Below are positions 14,083 through 21,213 of a DNA stretch of 51,633 nucleotides, piece by piece (the stretch's first letter is position 1; each line of letters opens with the position of its first letter). The stretch comes from Ferriphaselus sp. R-1 (GTDB lineage: Bacteria > Pseudomonadota > Gammaproteobacteria > Burkholderiales > Gallionellaceae): the NCBI RefSeq assembly GCF_000746095.1, contig NZ_JQKP01000016.1, positions 1-51,633 on the forward strand. The letters are read 5' to 3'. The position numbers and the translations under genes were made by a program. The notes below the pieces were generated by a model. The model made no database searches. It was not told where the DNA came from and saw only the letters and a list, made by a program, of their open reading frames with translations.

Positions 14083-15425
14083 ATCAGCCCATCAAGCGCC
14101 GCATGCGCTGTGCCGTCTATACGCGCAAATCCAGTGAAGAAGGATTGGATCAGGAATACAACTCCATCGATGCCCAGCGTGATGCTGGGCATGCGTATAT
14201 CGCCAGTCAACGTGCCGAGGGCTGGATCGCGGTGGCCGACGATTATGACGATCCGGCATTTTCTGGCGGCAACATGGAGCGCCCCGGCCTGAAACGCCTG
14301 ATGGCGGACATCGAGGAAGGCAAGATCGATATTGTTGTGGTCTACAAAATCGACCGCCTGACGCGCAGCCTGACAGATTTCTCGCGCATGATCGATGTGT
14401 TCGAGCGTCACGGTGTGTCGTTTGTTTCCGTCACCCAGCAGTTCAATACGACGACCAGTATGGGGCGGCTGATGCTCAATATCCTGCTATCGTTTGCCCA
14501 GTTTGAGCGGGAGGTCACCGGCGAGCGCATCCGCGACAAGATCACCGCCAGCAAGAAAAAAGGTATGTGGATGGGCGGCATCCCGCCCTTGGGCTACGAT
14601 GTGGAAAACCGCCGACTGGTGCCCAATCCCAAGGAAGCCAGTTTGGTGCGCCACATCTTCAAACGCTTCGTCGAGATCGGATCGACCACTTTGCTGGTCA
14701 AGGAAATGCGGCTGGACGGAGCCACTTCCAAGGCATGGGTGACACAGGACGGCAAGGTGCGCACGGGCAAACCGATCGATAAAAGCCTGCTGTACAAGGT
14801 GCTCAACAACCGCACCTATCTTGGGGAATTGCGGCACAAGGAGCAGTGGTATCGCGCAGAGCATCCTCCGATTATCGACCAGCAGGTATGGGACGATGTG
14901 CAGGCCATCCTGTCCATCAACGGACGGCTGCGCGCCAAAACTACCCGCGTCACCAAGGTGCCGTTCCTGCTCAAGGGGATTGTATTCGGCAGCGACGGTT
15001 ATGCCTTGTCGCCTTGGCACTCCACCAACAGACGCGGACGCAGCTACCGGTATTACATCCCGCAACGTGATACCAAGGAATATGCCGGTGCATCGGGTTT
15101 GCCGAGATTGCCAGCGGCCCAACTGGAGGGCGCGGTGCTCGACCAGCTGCGCGGCATCATGCGCAATCCGGCGATGATCGGCGAAATCGTGCCGCAGGTG
15201 AAAAATCTCGATGCAGACATCGACGAGGCACAAATCACCGTGATCATGACTCGGCTGGATTTGGTTTGGGATCAACTGTTCCCGGCGGAGCAGTCGCGCA
15301 TCGTCAGGCTGCTAGTGGAAAAAGTGGTGGTGTCGCCGACCAACATTGAACTGCGCCTGCATGCCAATGGTATCGGTCAGATCATCAGGGAGATGCAACC
15401 AGCGGCAGAGGAGTCCATAGCATGA
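14079..15425 (+). CDS. Large serine recombinase (probable phage integrase)
   Basis: A 448-residue site-specific recombinase. The resolvase domain opens with CAVYTRKSSEEG, where Ser18 is the probable nucleophile, and continues with VVYKIDRLTRSLTDFSRM and FAQFEREVTGERIRDKI. The recombinase domain follows (GGIPPLGYDVENRRLVPN; NRTYLGELRHKEQWY). The zinc-ribbon region lacks the usual Cys residues (GIVFGSDGYALSPWHSTN), as in other members of the DUF2924-linked group. It would integrate and excise the prophage between attP and attB. The genes it abuts at 15847 and the change of content beyond suggest that the phage end lies close to its 3' side. Confidence 0.92.
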   Translation: MNQPIKRRMRCAVYTRKSSEEGLDQEYNSIDAQRDAGHAYIASQRAEGWIAVADDYDDPAFSGGNMERPGLKRLMADIEEGKIDIVVVYKIDRLTRSLTDFSRMIDVFERHGVSFVSVTQQFNTTTSMGRLMLNILLSFAQFEREVTGERIRDKITASKKKGMWMGGIPPLGYDVENRRLVPNPKEASLVRHIFKRFVEIGSTTLLVKEMRLDGATSKAWVTQDGKVRTGKPIDKSLLYKVLNNRTYLGELRHKEQWYRAEHPPIIDQQVWDDVQAILSINGRLRAKTTRVTKVPFLLKGIVFGSDGYALSPWHSTNRRGRSYRYYIPQRDTKEYAGASGLPRLPAAQLEGAVLDQLRGIMRNPAMIGEIVPQVKNLDADIDEAQITVIMTRLDLVWDQLFPAEQSRIVRLLVEKVVVSPTNIELRLHANGIGQIIREMQPAAEESIA

Positions 15426-15847
15426 GTTCCATCAAAATCGAAGGTCAGGCCGAAGCCGTGCCGTTCAGCAACGGCACACTGACGCTCAACATCCCGATCA
15501 AGATCAAGCGGCGGGGCGGGTGCAAGAAAATCACGCTGCCTAACGGCGAGGAGGGGATGGCAAATTCGCCGAAGAAACCGACTGCCATGCAACTGGCGCT
15601 GGCGCGCGGATATCGCTGGCTGGCCATGCTGGAATCGGGCGAGGTGAAAACCATGCGCGAACTGGCTGCCCGCGAGGGCGTGGACAACAGCTACGTCAGC
15701 CGGATGGTCAATCTGACGCTGTTGCCGCCATGGATCATCGCGGCGATTCTGGATGACTCGCTGCCGGAGGATGTGCTCCTGTTCGACATGGCGGTTGATC
15801 CGCCGGCGCTGTGGGATGAACAGCGAAGCCGGCTCGCATATCCATGA
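15422..15847 (+). CDS. HTH protein of the recombinase cluster
   Basis: A 141-residue basic protein. The middle (PTAMQLALARGYRWLAMLES; TMRELAAREGVDNSYVSRMV) is a helix-turn-helix like that of the KorB/ParB domain, with VNLTLLPPWIIAAILD following it. Proteins of this type regularly close the DUF2924-recombinase operon. It could steer recombination direction or regulate the operon, an inference from its DNA-binding look and position. It overlaps the recombinase gene by 4 bases, and its stop codon is part of the candidate att sequence at 15837-15847. Confidence 0.8.
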   Translation: MSSIKIEGQAEAVPFSNGTLTLNIPIKIKRRGGCKKITLPNGEEGMANSPKKPTAMQLALARGYRWLAMLESGEVKTMRELAAREGVDNSYVSRMVNLTLLPPWIIAAILDDSLPEDVLLFDMAVDPPALWDEQRSRLAYP

Positions 15848-16052
15848 GTCGCGAAGTTAGATCGCGCAGCCACTCCTCGCCGTTGCTTTCCTGGCTGATG
15901 TTCCGTACAGCGGAGTGCACCAGATAGTCGATGCTGCGTGCTTGCTCGCCAAAAAGGGGGAACCAAGTCGGATGCCTCATCCCCATGAACAGGGGGGCGT
16001 CCTCGATGGTTTTCAGTTGCTGTGGGTCAAACAAGTCATGTAGTTGCAGCAT
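15735..16052 (-). CDS. Hypothetical protein, possibly a target gene cut by phage integration
   Basis: A 105-codon minus-strand frame with a good ribosome site (AGAGGA, 7 bases before ATG 16052). The first about 68 residues (LHDLFDPQQLKTIEDAPLFM; EQARSIDYLVHSAVRN) look like a real protein; the remainder (rich in Pro, Ala, His) runs antisense through the 3' end of the 15422 gene and looks random. I do not recognise it. The switch from protein-like to random falls at the candidate att core 15837-15847. If the other att copy at 30697-30707 followed instead, the frame would stop after about 71 residues. This suggests a host gene whose 3' end was replaced by integration. Confidence 0.4.
   Translation of the reverse strand: MLQLHDLFDPQQLKTIEDAPLFMGMRHPTWFPLFGEQARSIDYLVHSAVRNISQESNGEEWLRDLTSRLMDMRAGFAVHPTAPADQPPCRTGAHPPAASHPESPR
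15837..15847. other. Candidate phage attachment core, integrase side
   Basis: CATATCCATGA at the end of the recombinase cluster matches CATAACCATGA at 30697-30707 in 10 of 11 bases, in the same orientation. Both stand at the inferred borders between phage genes and cargo. A match this short can be chance. Confidence 0.3.
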
Positions 16053-16374
16053 CCGTTCATCCTCTATCTTTTGTATTCGTAAGGCGTTCTAGCCCTCGAC
16101 CTTCAAGCATTCTCCACTCGCTGAATGGGGCGGTTTCCGCCGCCTACCAAATCTCATGTCAAACCGTTCATCTGAGTCCGCGTGTAATCCATTGAAATTA
16201 TAATGAAAAATTTCATGCTTTTGCGGACTTCGGCTTATGTCTGGTTGGAGAGTCGGCAGAGAATATCGGCGCGGAGAGAGAAAATAGCCACCAATCTTGA
16301 GTGCGGTGGTGAGATGCGAAGTCCGCAACCTATTGAAAATAAAGCCGCTGTGTGCGGGATTATGGGGAAAAGAA

Positions 16375-16401
16375 AAGGACTCAGAGAGTGTCTGAGTCCT
16401 T
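16375..16401 (+). terminator. Strong hairpin, possible terminator
   Basis: AAGGACTCAGA (16375-16385), a 5-base loop, and TCTGAGTCCTT (16391-16401) form a perfect 11-bp stem. Only a weak TATTATT follows on the plus strand, while a run of A and G precedes, so termination on either strand is possible but not certain. Confidence 0.5.
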
Positions 16402-16556
16402 ATTATTGGTGGTGGGGTTGCACCCCGTGTCAATTTAAACTATCACAACGCCTGCTAGGACTCTCGGATAGATGTGGAAACTTGCAAAAATCCCTTATTC
16501 GGCAAGCATCTTATCAGGAAATTCACCGGTTGTTTCGTTGTCGGTAGAGTGGATTC

Positions 16557-16600
16557 GGACGCGGGTTCAATTGCGCGATCGGGAATTGAACCCGCGTTCC
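16557..16600. repeat. Inverted repeat carrying a tRNA T-arm-like sequence
   Basis: GGACGCGGGTTCAATT (16557-16572) and AATTGAACCCGCGTTCC (16584-16600) are inverted copies with one extra base and an 11-base spacer. GCGGGTTCAATTCCC is the T-arm pattern of tRNA or tmRNA 3' ends, so this may be debris of an attachment site. No acceptor stem or full tRNA is present. Confidence 0.45.
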
Positions 16601-16650
16601 ATGTGCTTGGAATCGATCTGCTTCAACAGCCGGGTTTGTCATTCGTGCTC

Positions 16651-16688
16651 TTGATGTTGTCCGAAATATGTATATACTTATCGGACAA
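16651..16688 (+). promoter_or_regulatory. Promoter and operator of the AbiE pair
   Basis: TTGATG (16651-16656) and TATACT (16673-16678) are 16 bases apart. TTGTCCGA (16657-16664) and TCGGACAA (16681-16688) form a perfect 8-bp inverted repeat around the -10 box. AbiEi antitoxins are known to repress their own promoters by binding inverted repeats, which fits. Confidence 0.7.
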
Positions 16689-16698
16689 GGAGTGTGCC

Positions 16699-17376
16699 GT
16701 GCTCAATCAATCCATTGCTATTAAATCGCAGGTGATGCAACGCATCAGCCAAGCCCCGATATCCAAAGTTTGGACACCGGCGGATTTTCTCGACCTGGGA
16801 GGGCGCGATGCGGTGGACAAGACCCTGCAGCGTATGGTGACCAGTAATGATTTGCGCCGCATTGATCGGGGGTTGTATGACCAGCTTAGGGTGAACACGC
16901 TCACGGGGCAGCCCGCATCTCCTGATTACCGTAGTGTGATAGATGCTGTCGGTCGCCGTGATCAAGTGCGGGTGCTGATTGACGGAATGACGGCAGCCAA
17001 CGATCTTGGATTAACCAATGCTGTGCCGGGGCAAGTCATTGTGCATACAGACGGACGGCTACGCCCGATTCAGTTGGGTAAGCTAATTCTCCAGTTTAAA
17101 CTGACAGCACCGAGCAAGCTCTACTGGGCAGGTCATCCAGCGATGCGGGTGGTACAGGCACTTTACTGGCTGCGCGATGGCTTGAGAGATAACACCCAAA
17201 TCGATCAGGATGCGATTCAAGCCAAGCTCACACGACTGTTACACGACTCAAACCAAGGAGTCGCGATTCGTGATGATCTGCAATCTGGTTTGCACACCGT
17301 ACCATCGTGGATGCAACGGTGGATTCGAGATTTGCTTGCCAGATCGGAACCCGTCACTACTGAGGCTAAACTATGA
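16699..17376 (+). CDS. AbiEi/DUF6088-type antitoxin
   Basis: A 225-residue protein. The start is GTG 16699, 6 bases after AAGGAG; upstream in-frame codons run through the promoter and operator. An N-terminal winged helix is visible (VMQRISQAPISKVWTPADFL; DKTLQRMVTSNDLRRIDRGLY), followed by the DUF6088/AbiEi body (LGLTNAVPGQVIVHTDGRLR; WAGHPAMRVVQALYWLRDGL). It should repress the operon and neutralise the downstream nucleotidyltransferase in a type IV toxin-antitoxin or abortive-infection system. It overlaps the toxin gene by 4 bases. Confidence 0.88.
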   Translation: MLNQSIAIKSQVMQRISQAPISKVWTPADFLDLGGRDAVDKTLQRMVTSNDLRRIDRGLYDQLRVNTLTGQPASPDYRSVIDAVGRRDQVRVLIDGMTAANDLGLTNAVPGQVIVHTDGRLRPIQLGKLILQFKLTAPSKLYWAGHPAMRVVQALYWLRDGLRDNTQIDQDAIQAKLTRLLHDSNQGVAIRDDLQSGLHTVPSWMQRWIRDLLARSEPVTTEAKL

Positions 17377-18431
17377 ATGCCGAATTTCTACGCGTTATCG
17401 CCGCCAGTCCAGAGGATCGTCGTGGCCTGTTCTTGGCGACAGCCAATCGGCTCGGCACACCGCTCCAGAATGTGGAAAAAGATTTCTGGGTGTCGTGGGT
17501 TCTCGATCTGCTGTTTAACGGTCGTGATGTCAGCGAGCCTCGCTTGCTATTCAAGGGTGGCACCTCGCTGTCCAAGGCATACGGGCTGATCTCCCGGTTT
17601 TCTGAAGACATCGACATCACCGTGTTCCGCGAGGACATTGGTCAGGATATTGAAGTGGGTGATTTGGAGGGGCTCTCTGGTAAACAGCAGCGCCTTCGCT
17701 TGGAGGCAATTAAGCAAGCCTGCCAAGGCTACATCCAAGGTGCACTCAAGGAACGGCTGAATCGGCAAATTAAAGCGGCATTCCACGATGCGGGTGTCTC
17801 AATAACAGAAGACCCCGTAGTTCAGGACCCTGACGATCCGGATCAACAGACGCTGCTGGTGCGGTATCCATCAGTGAGCACCAATCCAGACGAGTACGTG
17901 AAGCCAACGGTTAAGATCGAAGCTGGCGCAAAATCCGCTCTTGATCCGCATCGGTCCGCTTCCATTCAGCCCTATGTGGCAGACGACATGCCGACGACCA
18001 ATCTCATCGTGTCGGACGTAGTTACCATTGATGCCGAGCGCACTTTTTGGGACAAGGTCGTGATTCTGCATGGTCTGCGTCGTTGGTATGACAACCGGGG
18101 TGCATTGCGCCAGCACGGGCATCGCGTTTCACGGCACTACTACGACATCTACAAACTTAGCCGATCTCCCGTGGGGCAGCGGGCAGCAAGGGATCGCGCC
18201 CTTGCGCATGACTGCGCGCGCCACGCACTCATGTTTTTCAACAGCACGGATTTGGACCTAATACATGCCAAGCCCGGAACATTTGCGATCACTCCGACCC
18301 CTGAAATGGAGGACGCGCTCAAGCGTGATTACCAAGCGATGTCAGGAATGATTTTTGGAGAGGTGCCTGACTTTGCAGATGTTCTTGAGGCAACACGACA
18401 ACTTGAGCAGGTGATCAACCAAGTGATCTAA
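17373..18431 (+). CDS. AbiEii/AbiGii-type nucleotidyltransferase toxin
   Basis: A 352-residue protein of the AbiEii family. The nucleotidyltransferase core is seen as LLFKGGTSLSKAYGLISRFS followed by EDIDITVF, giving the GS and DxD residues that bind NTP and metal. Further on are KVVILHGLRRWYDNRG and VSRHYYDIYKLS, typical of this group. Family members transfer nucleotides to tRNA or other targets and stop growth of phage-infected cells. Length and domain set look complete. It is coupled to the antitoxin gene by ATGA. The pair is the first complete module of the non-phage cargo and could defend the host or stabilise the cargo. Confidence 0.9.
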   Translation: MNAEFLRVIAASPEDRRGLFLATANRLGTPLQNVEKDFWVSWVLDLLFNGRDVSEPRLLFKGGTSLSKAYGLISRFSEDIDITVFREDIGQDIEVGDLEGLSGKQQRLRLEAIKQACQGYIQGALKERLNRQIKAAFHDAGVSITEDPVVQDPDDPDQQTLLVRYPSVSTNPDEYVKPTVKIEAGAKSALDPHRSASIQPYVADDMPTTNLIVSDVVTIDAERTFWDKVVILHGLRRWYDNRGALRQHGHRVSRHYYDIYKLSRSPVGQRAARDRALAHDCARHALMFFNSTDLDLIHAKPGTFAITPTPEMEDALKRDYQAMSGMIFGEVPDFADVLEATRQLEQVINQVI

Positions 18432-18505
18432 TTGCTTTCAGGAGTGGTCTCATCGCTGTTTGCCAGTCAATTGTGCTGACATCAATGGCTTGATGTCCCG
18501 TTCCA

Positions 18506-18539
18506 CATGCCCAATACACGTTTTTGTGTATGGAGCATG
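18506..18539 (+). promoter_or_regulatory. Hairpin that hides the ribosome site of the zinc-ribbon gene
   Basis: CATGCCCAATACAC (18506-18519) and GTGTATGGAGCATG (18526-18539) pair at 12 of 14 positions around the loop GTTTTT. The GGAG at 18532-18535 that serves ATG 18542 lies in the right arm. In RNA it would block translation when folded. Confidence 0.5.
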
Positions 18540-18541
18540 TC

Positions 18542-18997
18542 ATGGAGTACAAGCAGTGCATCGCGTGTGGTCGGTCTTTCAAGCCACGCCCCCAAATTCC
18601 GCAGCAATCATACTGTTCATCGCCGGATTGTCAGCGCGAGCGACGACGACAGTGGCAACGTCACAAGCTTCAGTCTGATCCTGACTACCAAGACAATCAA
18701 GCGCGGGCGCAGCAGGCATGGAGTCAGCGCAATTCGGACTATTGGCGCGAATACCGCGCGTCTCACCCAAAGTATGTCGAACGCAATCGCGCCTTGCAAC
18801 AGGAGCGCAATGCCAAGGCCACGGTTGCCCCAATTGCAAAGATGGACGCGTCAATTCCAGTGATTCCGTTGCCATCGGGGATTTATCACCTCCGTTTGGT
18901 CACGGAAGACGGAATTGCAAAGATGGACGTATGGACTGTAGAGATTACGGTGCATTCCAGTGAGCGCAAGCCAGACGTCGATATTGCAAAGAGATGA
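18542..18997 (+). CDS. Recombinase-associated zinc-ribbon protein
   Basis: A 151-residue protein. It starts with a compact zinc finger (CIACGRSFKPRPQ, then YCSSPDCQRERRRQWQR), continues with a charged helical part (YQDNQARAQQAWSQRNSDYW; HPKYVERNRALQQER) and ends in a tail with three IAK-type repeats (IAKMDAS, IAKMDVW, DIAKR). I know this kind of protein as a companion of serine recombinases in mobile islands, but not its function. The following truncated recombinase fits that pairing. ATG 18542 is chosen for GGAG 6 bases upstream, inside a hairpin. Confidence 0.75.
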   Translation: MEYKQCIACGRSFKPRPQIPQQSYCSSPDCQRERRRQWQRHKLQSDPDYQDNQARAQQAWSQRNSDYWREYRASHPKYVERNRALQQERNAKATVAPIAKMDASIPVIPLPSGIYHLRLVTEDGIAKMDVWTVEITVHSSERKPDVDIAKR

Positions 18998-19158
18998 CGT
19001 GTTCGGAAAGCAAGACGGAGACGAATACCATATTGCCCATGCGCGCTCTCTGCACATCCTGCATGGAACTCAATTTGCCGCCTTCCTGCTTGCCTTGATG
19101 GCAGCAACGACGAGTGATCGAGAGCCAATTTTGCAAACCAACCGGGGCGATCGATACT

Positions 19159-19371
19159 ATGCAACAAGGCGAACCAAGTGATGACGGGGTAGAGGCACCT
19201 ATCCTGACGCGGGCGGTGGAATATGTTCGGATGTCGACCGAGCACCAGCAGTATTCTACTGAAAATCAGGCTGACAAAATTCGTGAGTATGCTGCCCGGC
19301 GCGGCATCGAGATTGTCCGTACCTATGCCGATGCCGGTAAAAGCGGCCTGCGCATGGAAGGGCGCGTGTCA
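19159..19371 (+). pseudogene. Truncated serine recombinase (N-terminal fragment)
   Basis: About 70 codons from ATG 19159 encode the start of a resolvase-type recombinase: AVEYVRMSTEHQQYSTENQA with the catalytic Ser in RMSTEHQQ, then YADAGKSGLRMEGR. Family similarity stops after GR, where the frame runs on into VSLQQGCRLSLTGG and then fuses in frame to the czcI gene. The remaining 80 percent or more of the recombinase is absent and I do not find it after the metal genes. The break near 19371 marks the left edge of the metal-resistance segment. The fusion product is unlikely to be functional. Confidence 0.8.
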
Positions 19372-19395
19372 CTCCAACAGGGTTGTCGATTGTCA

Positions 19396-19425
19396 TTGAC
19401 AGGAGGAGTTCGAAGTAGTTACTAT
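19396..19425 (+). promoter_or_regulatory. Probable promoter of the metal-resistance operon
   Basis: TTGACA (19396-19401) and TACTAT (19420-19425) are 18 bases apart. TGTCATTGACA (19391-19401) is an 11-base palindrome over the -35 box. The predicted start is at the czcI ATG, 19432. The promoter stands only about 25 bases inside the segment border. Confidence 0.5.
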
Positions 19426-19431
19426 CAAACC

Positions 19432-19779
19432 ATGCGCCTTCTCTTGGTATTCATGTTATGTGTACTTCCGCTCCAAGCTTCTTGGGCTGCGGCGGCTGGC
19501 TATTGTGGGCACGAGCAGGGGAAAGCCGCACAGCACTTCGGTCATCACGATGACGAATATAGGGATTTTTTTGAGAAGAACCACTCAGATAAGCAGTCCG
19601 GAAAGCTAGACCTTGGGCATGATCACTGTCATATGTCTAGTTTCTTGGCTCTTCCGAGCGTGCTTGTTGCTCACACCCCTGTTCTATCCTCGCAGTCTTC
19701 GTTGCATTGCGACGAACGGATTCATTCTTCTCTCGTTCTGGCTAGAGTAGAACGTCCCAAGTGGCACATTCTCGCCTGA
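19432..19779 (+). CDS. czcI: CzcI-like periplasmic metal-resistance protein
   Basis: A 115-residue secreted protein. The signal peptide (MRLLLVFMLCVLPLQASWAAA) ends at about residue 21, giving a mature protein that begins near AGYCGHEQ. His-rich stretches (HFGHHDDEY, GHDHCHM) can bind metal ions. This layout is that of CzcI, the small periplasmic protein that heads czcCBA operons and modulates their expression. It is fused in frame upstream to the recombinase fragment, but its own ATG and promoter make independent expression likely. No Shine-Dalgarno site precedes the ATG. The outer membrane gene follows after 96 bases. Confidence 0.85.
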   Translation: MRLLLVFMLCVLPLQASWAAAAGYCGHEQGKAAQHFGHHDDEYRDFFEKNHSDKQSGKLDLGHDHCHMSSFLALPSVLVAHTPVLSSQSSLHCDERIHSSLVLARVERPKWHILA

Positions 19780-19875
19780 CACGGCGGGACGGATGCCACT
19801 ATTCAAACTAGTACAGGCTTTTTAGCTTGTGTTGTTCGTTTCGCCGGATTCATCCTTTTATTTTTGGAGAATTCG

Positions 19876-21204
19876 ATGCGAAGACGTCTATTGCCGCTTG
19901 GGTTGGCGGCGCTGTTTTTCAACCCATCTTTTGCACAAACGACCGATGCCATGCGCGGTGGCGCTATTGGGACAAGCAATGTCAGCGCGCCGCGTGCGAC
20001 CGAACCGACTGGCCCACTCACCCTAAAGGTGGCGCTGAAACTAGCGCTTGGTGCCAACGCGGAGCTGTCGGCCGCCGGGCACGAATTGGAGGCAATCGAA
20101 GCAACGATCATCCAGGCGCAAGTACGGCCGAACCCGGAGTTTGCAACTTCCATTGAGGATACGCGCAGAGCGACGCGGATCACGAGACTACAGCTGAACC
20201 AGCCGATCGAGCTTGGCGGTAAACGTGCTGCCAGGATTGATGCCGCCGAGCGAGGACGCGAAGCTGCGTCGGCGGAACTGGACATCAAGCGCGCCGAGAT
20301 ACATGCAATCGTGGTGGCAGCCTTTTATGACGTACTCGTTGCGCAGGAGCGTTTGCGGCTTGCGCAGGCGTCGGTCGAACTCGCGCAACGTGCAACCAGT
20401 GCCGCATCGCGTCGGGTCGCCGCTGGCAAGGTATCTCCGGTCGAAGAAACCAGAGCGCGTGTGGCCGAAGCCGGTGTCCGGGTTGAATGGACGCTGGCTG
20501 GCAGTGAGCTGGCGACTGCACGCAAACGTCTCGCCGGTACTTGGGGTAACGCGATACCCCGTTTCGAGCTTGTCGAGAGTGATCTTGAGGCTCTGCCGCC
20601 ACTACCCGCGCTGGCCGATCTGAACAGCCGTCTTGCCACCTCGCCCAAGCTGTTACGAGCCAAGATCGAGGTTGATCGCCGTCAAGCACTGGAGGAGGTG
20701 GAACGCAGCCGACGCATTCCGAACGTGACCGTGAGTCTGGGTGCGATGCGCAACGAGCAGGTGGGTCTCGACCAGGCGATTGTCGGTCTTTCGATCCCAA
20801 TCCCGATGTTCGATCGTAATCAGGGCAATCTGTTGGAAGCACTGCGTCGTACAGACAAGTCGCGGGATGAACTCTCCGTCACCGAGATCCGCCTATCCAA
20901 TGAACTGGCGCAAGCGCATGAACGCCTGAATACAGCACGCCAGGAGGTGGGGTCGCTACAGCGGGACATTCTGCCGGGTGCGCAAAGCGCCTATGACGCT
21001 GCAACCAAGGGCTTCGAACTGGGCAAGTTCAGTTTTCTTGAAGTGCTGGACGCCCAGCGCACCTTATTCCAGGCCAAATCCCAATACCTGCGCGCGCTGG
21101 CTGAGGCGCATCGGTCCGCTGCCGAGATCGAACGCATTCTCGGTGAAGCATCGCCCAAATCAACGCCAGGTTCAACCCTGGCACCAATCACCACCAAGCC
21201 GTAG
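19876..21204 (+). CDS. czcC: CzcC-type outer membrane efflux channel (TolC family)
   Basis: A 442-residue outer membrane factor with a signal peptide (RRRLLPLGLAALFFNPSFAQ). Two TolC-like repeats are visible: LTLKVALKLALGANAELSAA...QLNQPIELGGKR in the first half and ASPKLLRAK-type, VGLSIPIPMFDRNQGNL and GKFSFLEVLDAQRTL in the second. Long helical stretches form the periplasmic tunnel. It would be the exit channel of the RND pump encoded by the next genes. ATG 19876 is chosen for GGAGA 5 bases upstream. It is 9 bases before czcB. Confidence 0.92.
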   Translation: MRRRLLPLGLAALFFNPSFAQTTDAMRGGAIGTSNVSAPRATEPTGPLTLKVALKLALGANAELSAAGHELEAIEATIIQAQVRPNPEFATSIEDTRRATRITRLQLNQPIELGGKRAARIDAAERGREAASAELDIKRAEIHAIVVAAFYDVLVAQERLRLAQASVELAQRATSAASRRVAAGKVSPVEETRARVAEAGVRVEWTLAGSELATARKRLAGTWGNAIPRFELVESDLEALPPLPALADLNSRLATSPKLLRAKIEVDRRQALEEVERSRRIPNVTVSLGAMRNEQVGLDQAIVGLSIPIPMFDRNQGNLLEALRRTDKSRDELSVTEIRLSNELAQAHERLNTARQEVGSLQRDILPGAQSAYDAATKGFELGKFSFLEVLDAQRTLFQAKSQYLRALAEAHRSAAEIERILGEASPKSTPGSTLAPITTKP

Positions 21205-21213
21205 GAGCCCAAC

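Larger units (their letters stand above)
16053..16650. other. Non-coding stretch before the AbiE pair
   Basis: About 600 bases with no supportable gene. It is AT-richer than the flanks, contains a strong hairpin at 16375-16401, a GTGGTGGGGTTGCACCCC hairpin-like segment near 16410, and an inverted repeat at 16557-16600. The frame upstream of the AbiEi start is open through part of this region but has no start signal. Confidence 0.6.

Noticed and set aside
16400-16440. tRNA or tmRNA gene near the GGTGGTGGGGTTGCACCCC segment
   Set aside because: I could not build an acceptor stem, D arm or anticodon arm. It remains a hairpin in non-coding DNA.
16474-16698. N-terminal extension of the AbiEi frame
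   Set aside because: It would cover the promoter and the operator repeats. GTG 16699 has AAGGAG at the right distance.
19114-19779. Single recombinase-CzcI fusion protein
   Set aside because: The two halves belong to unrelated families, the second has its own signal peptide and promoter, and the first breaks off inside its domain.
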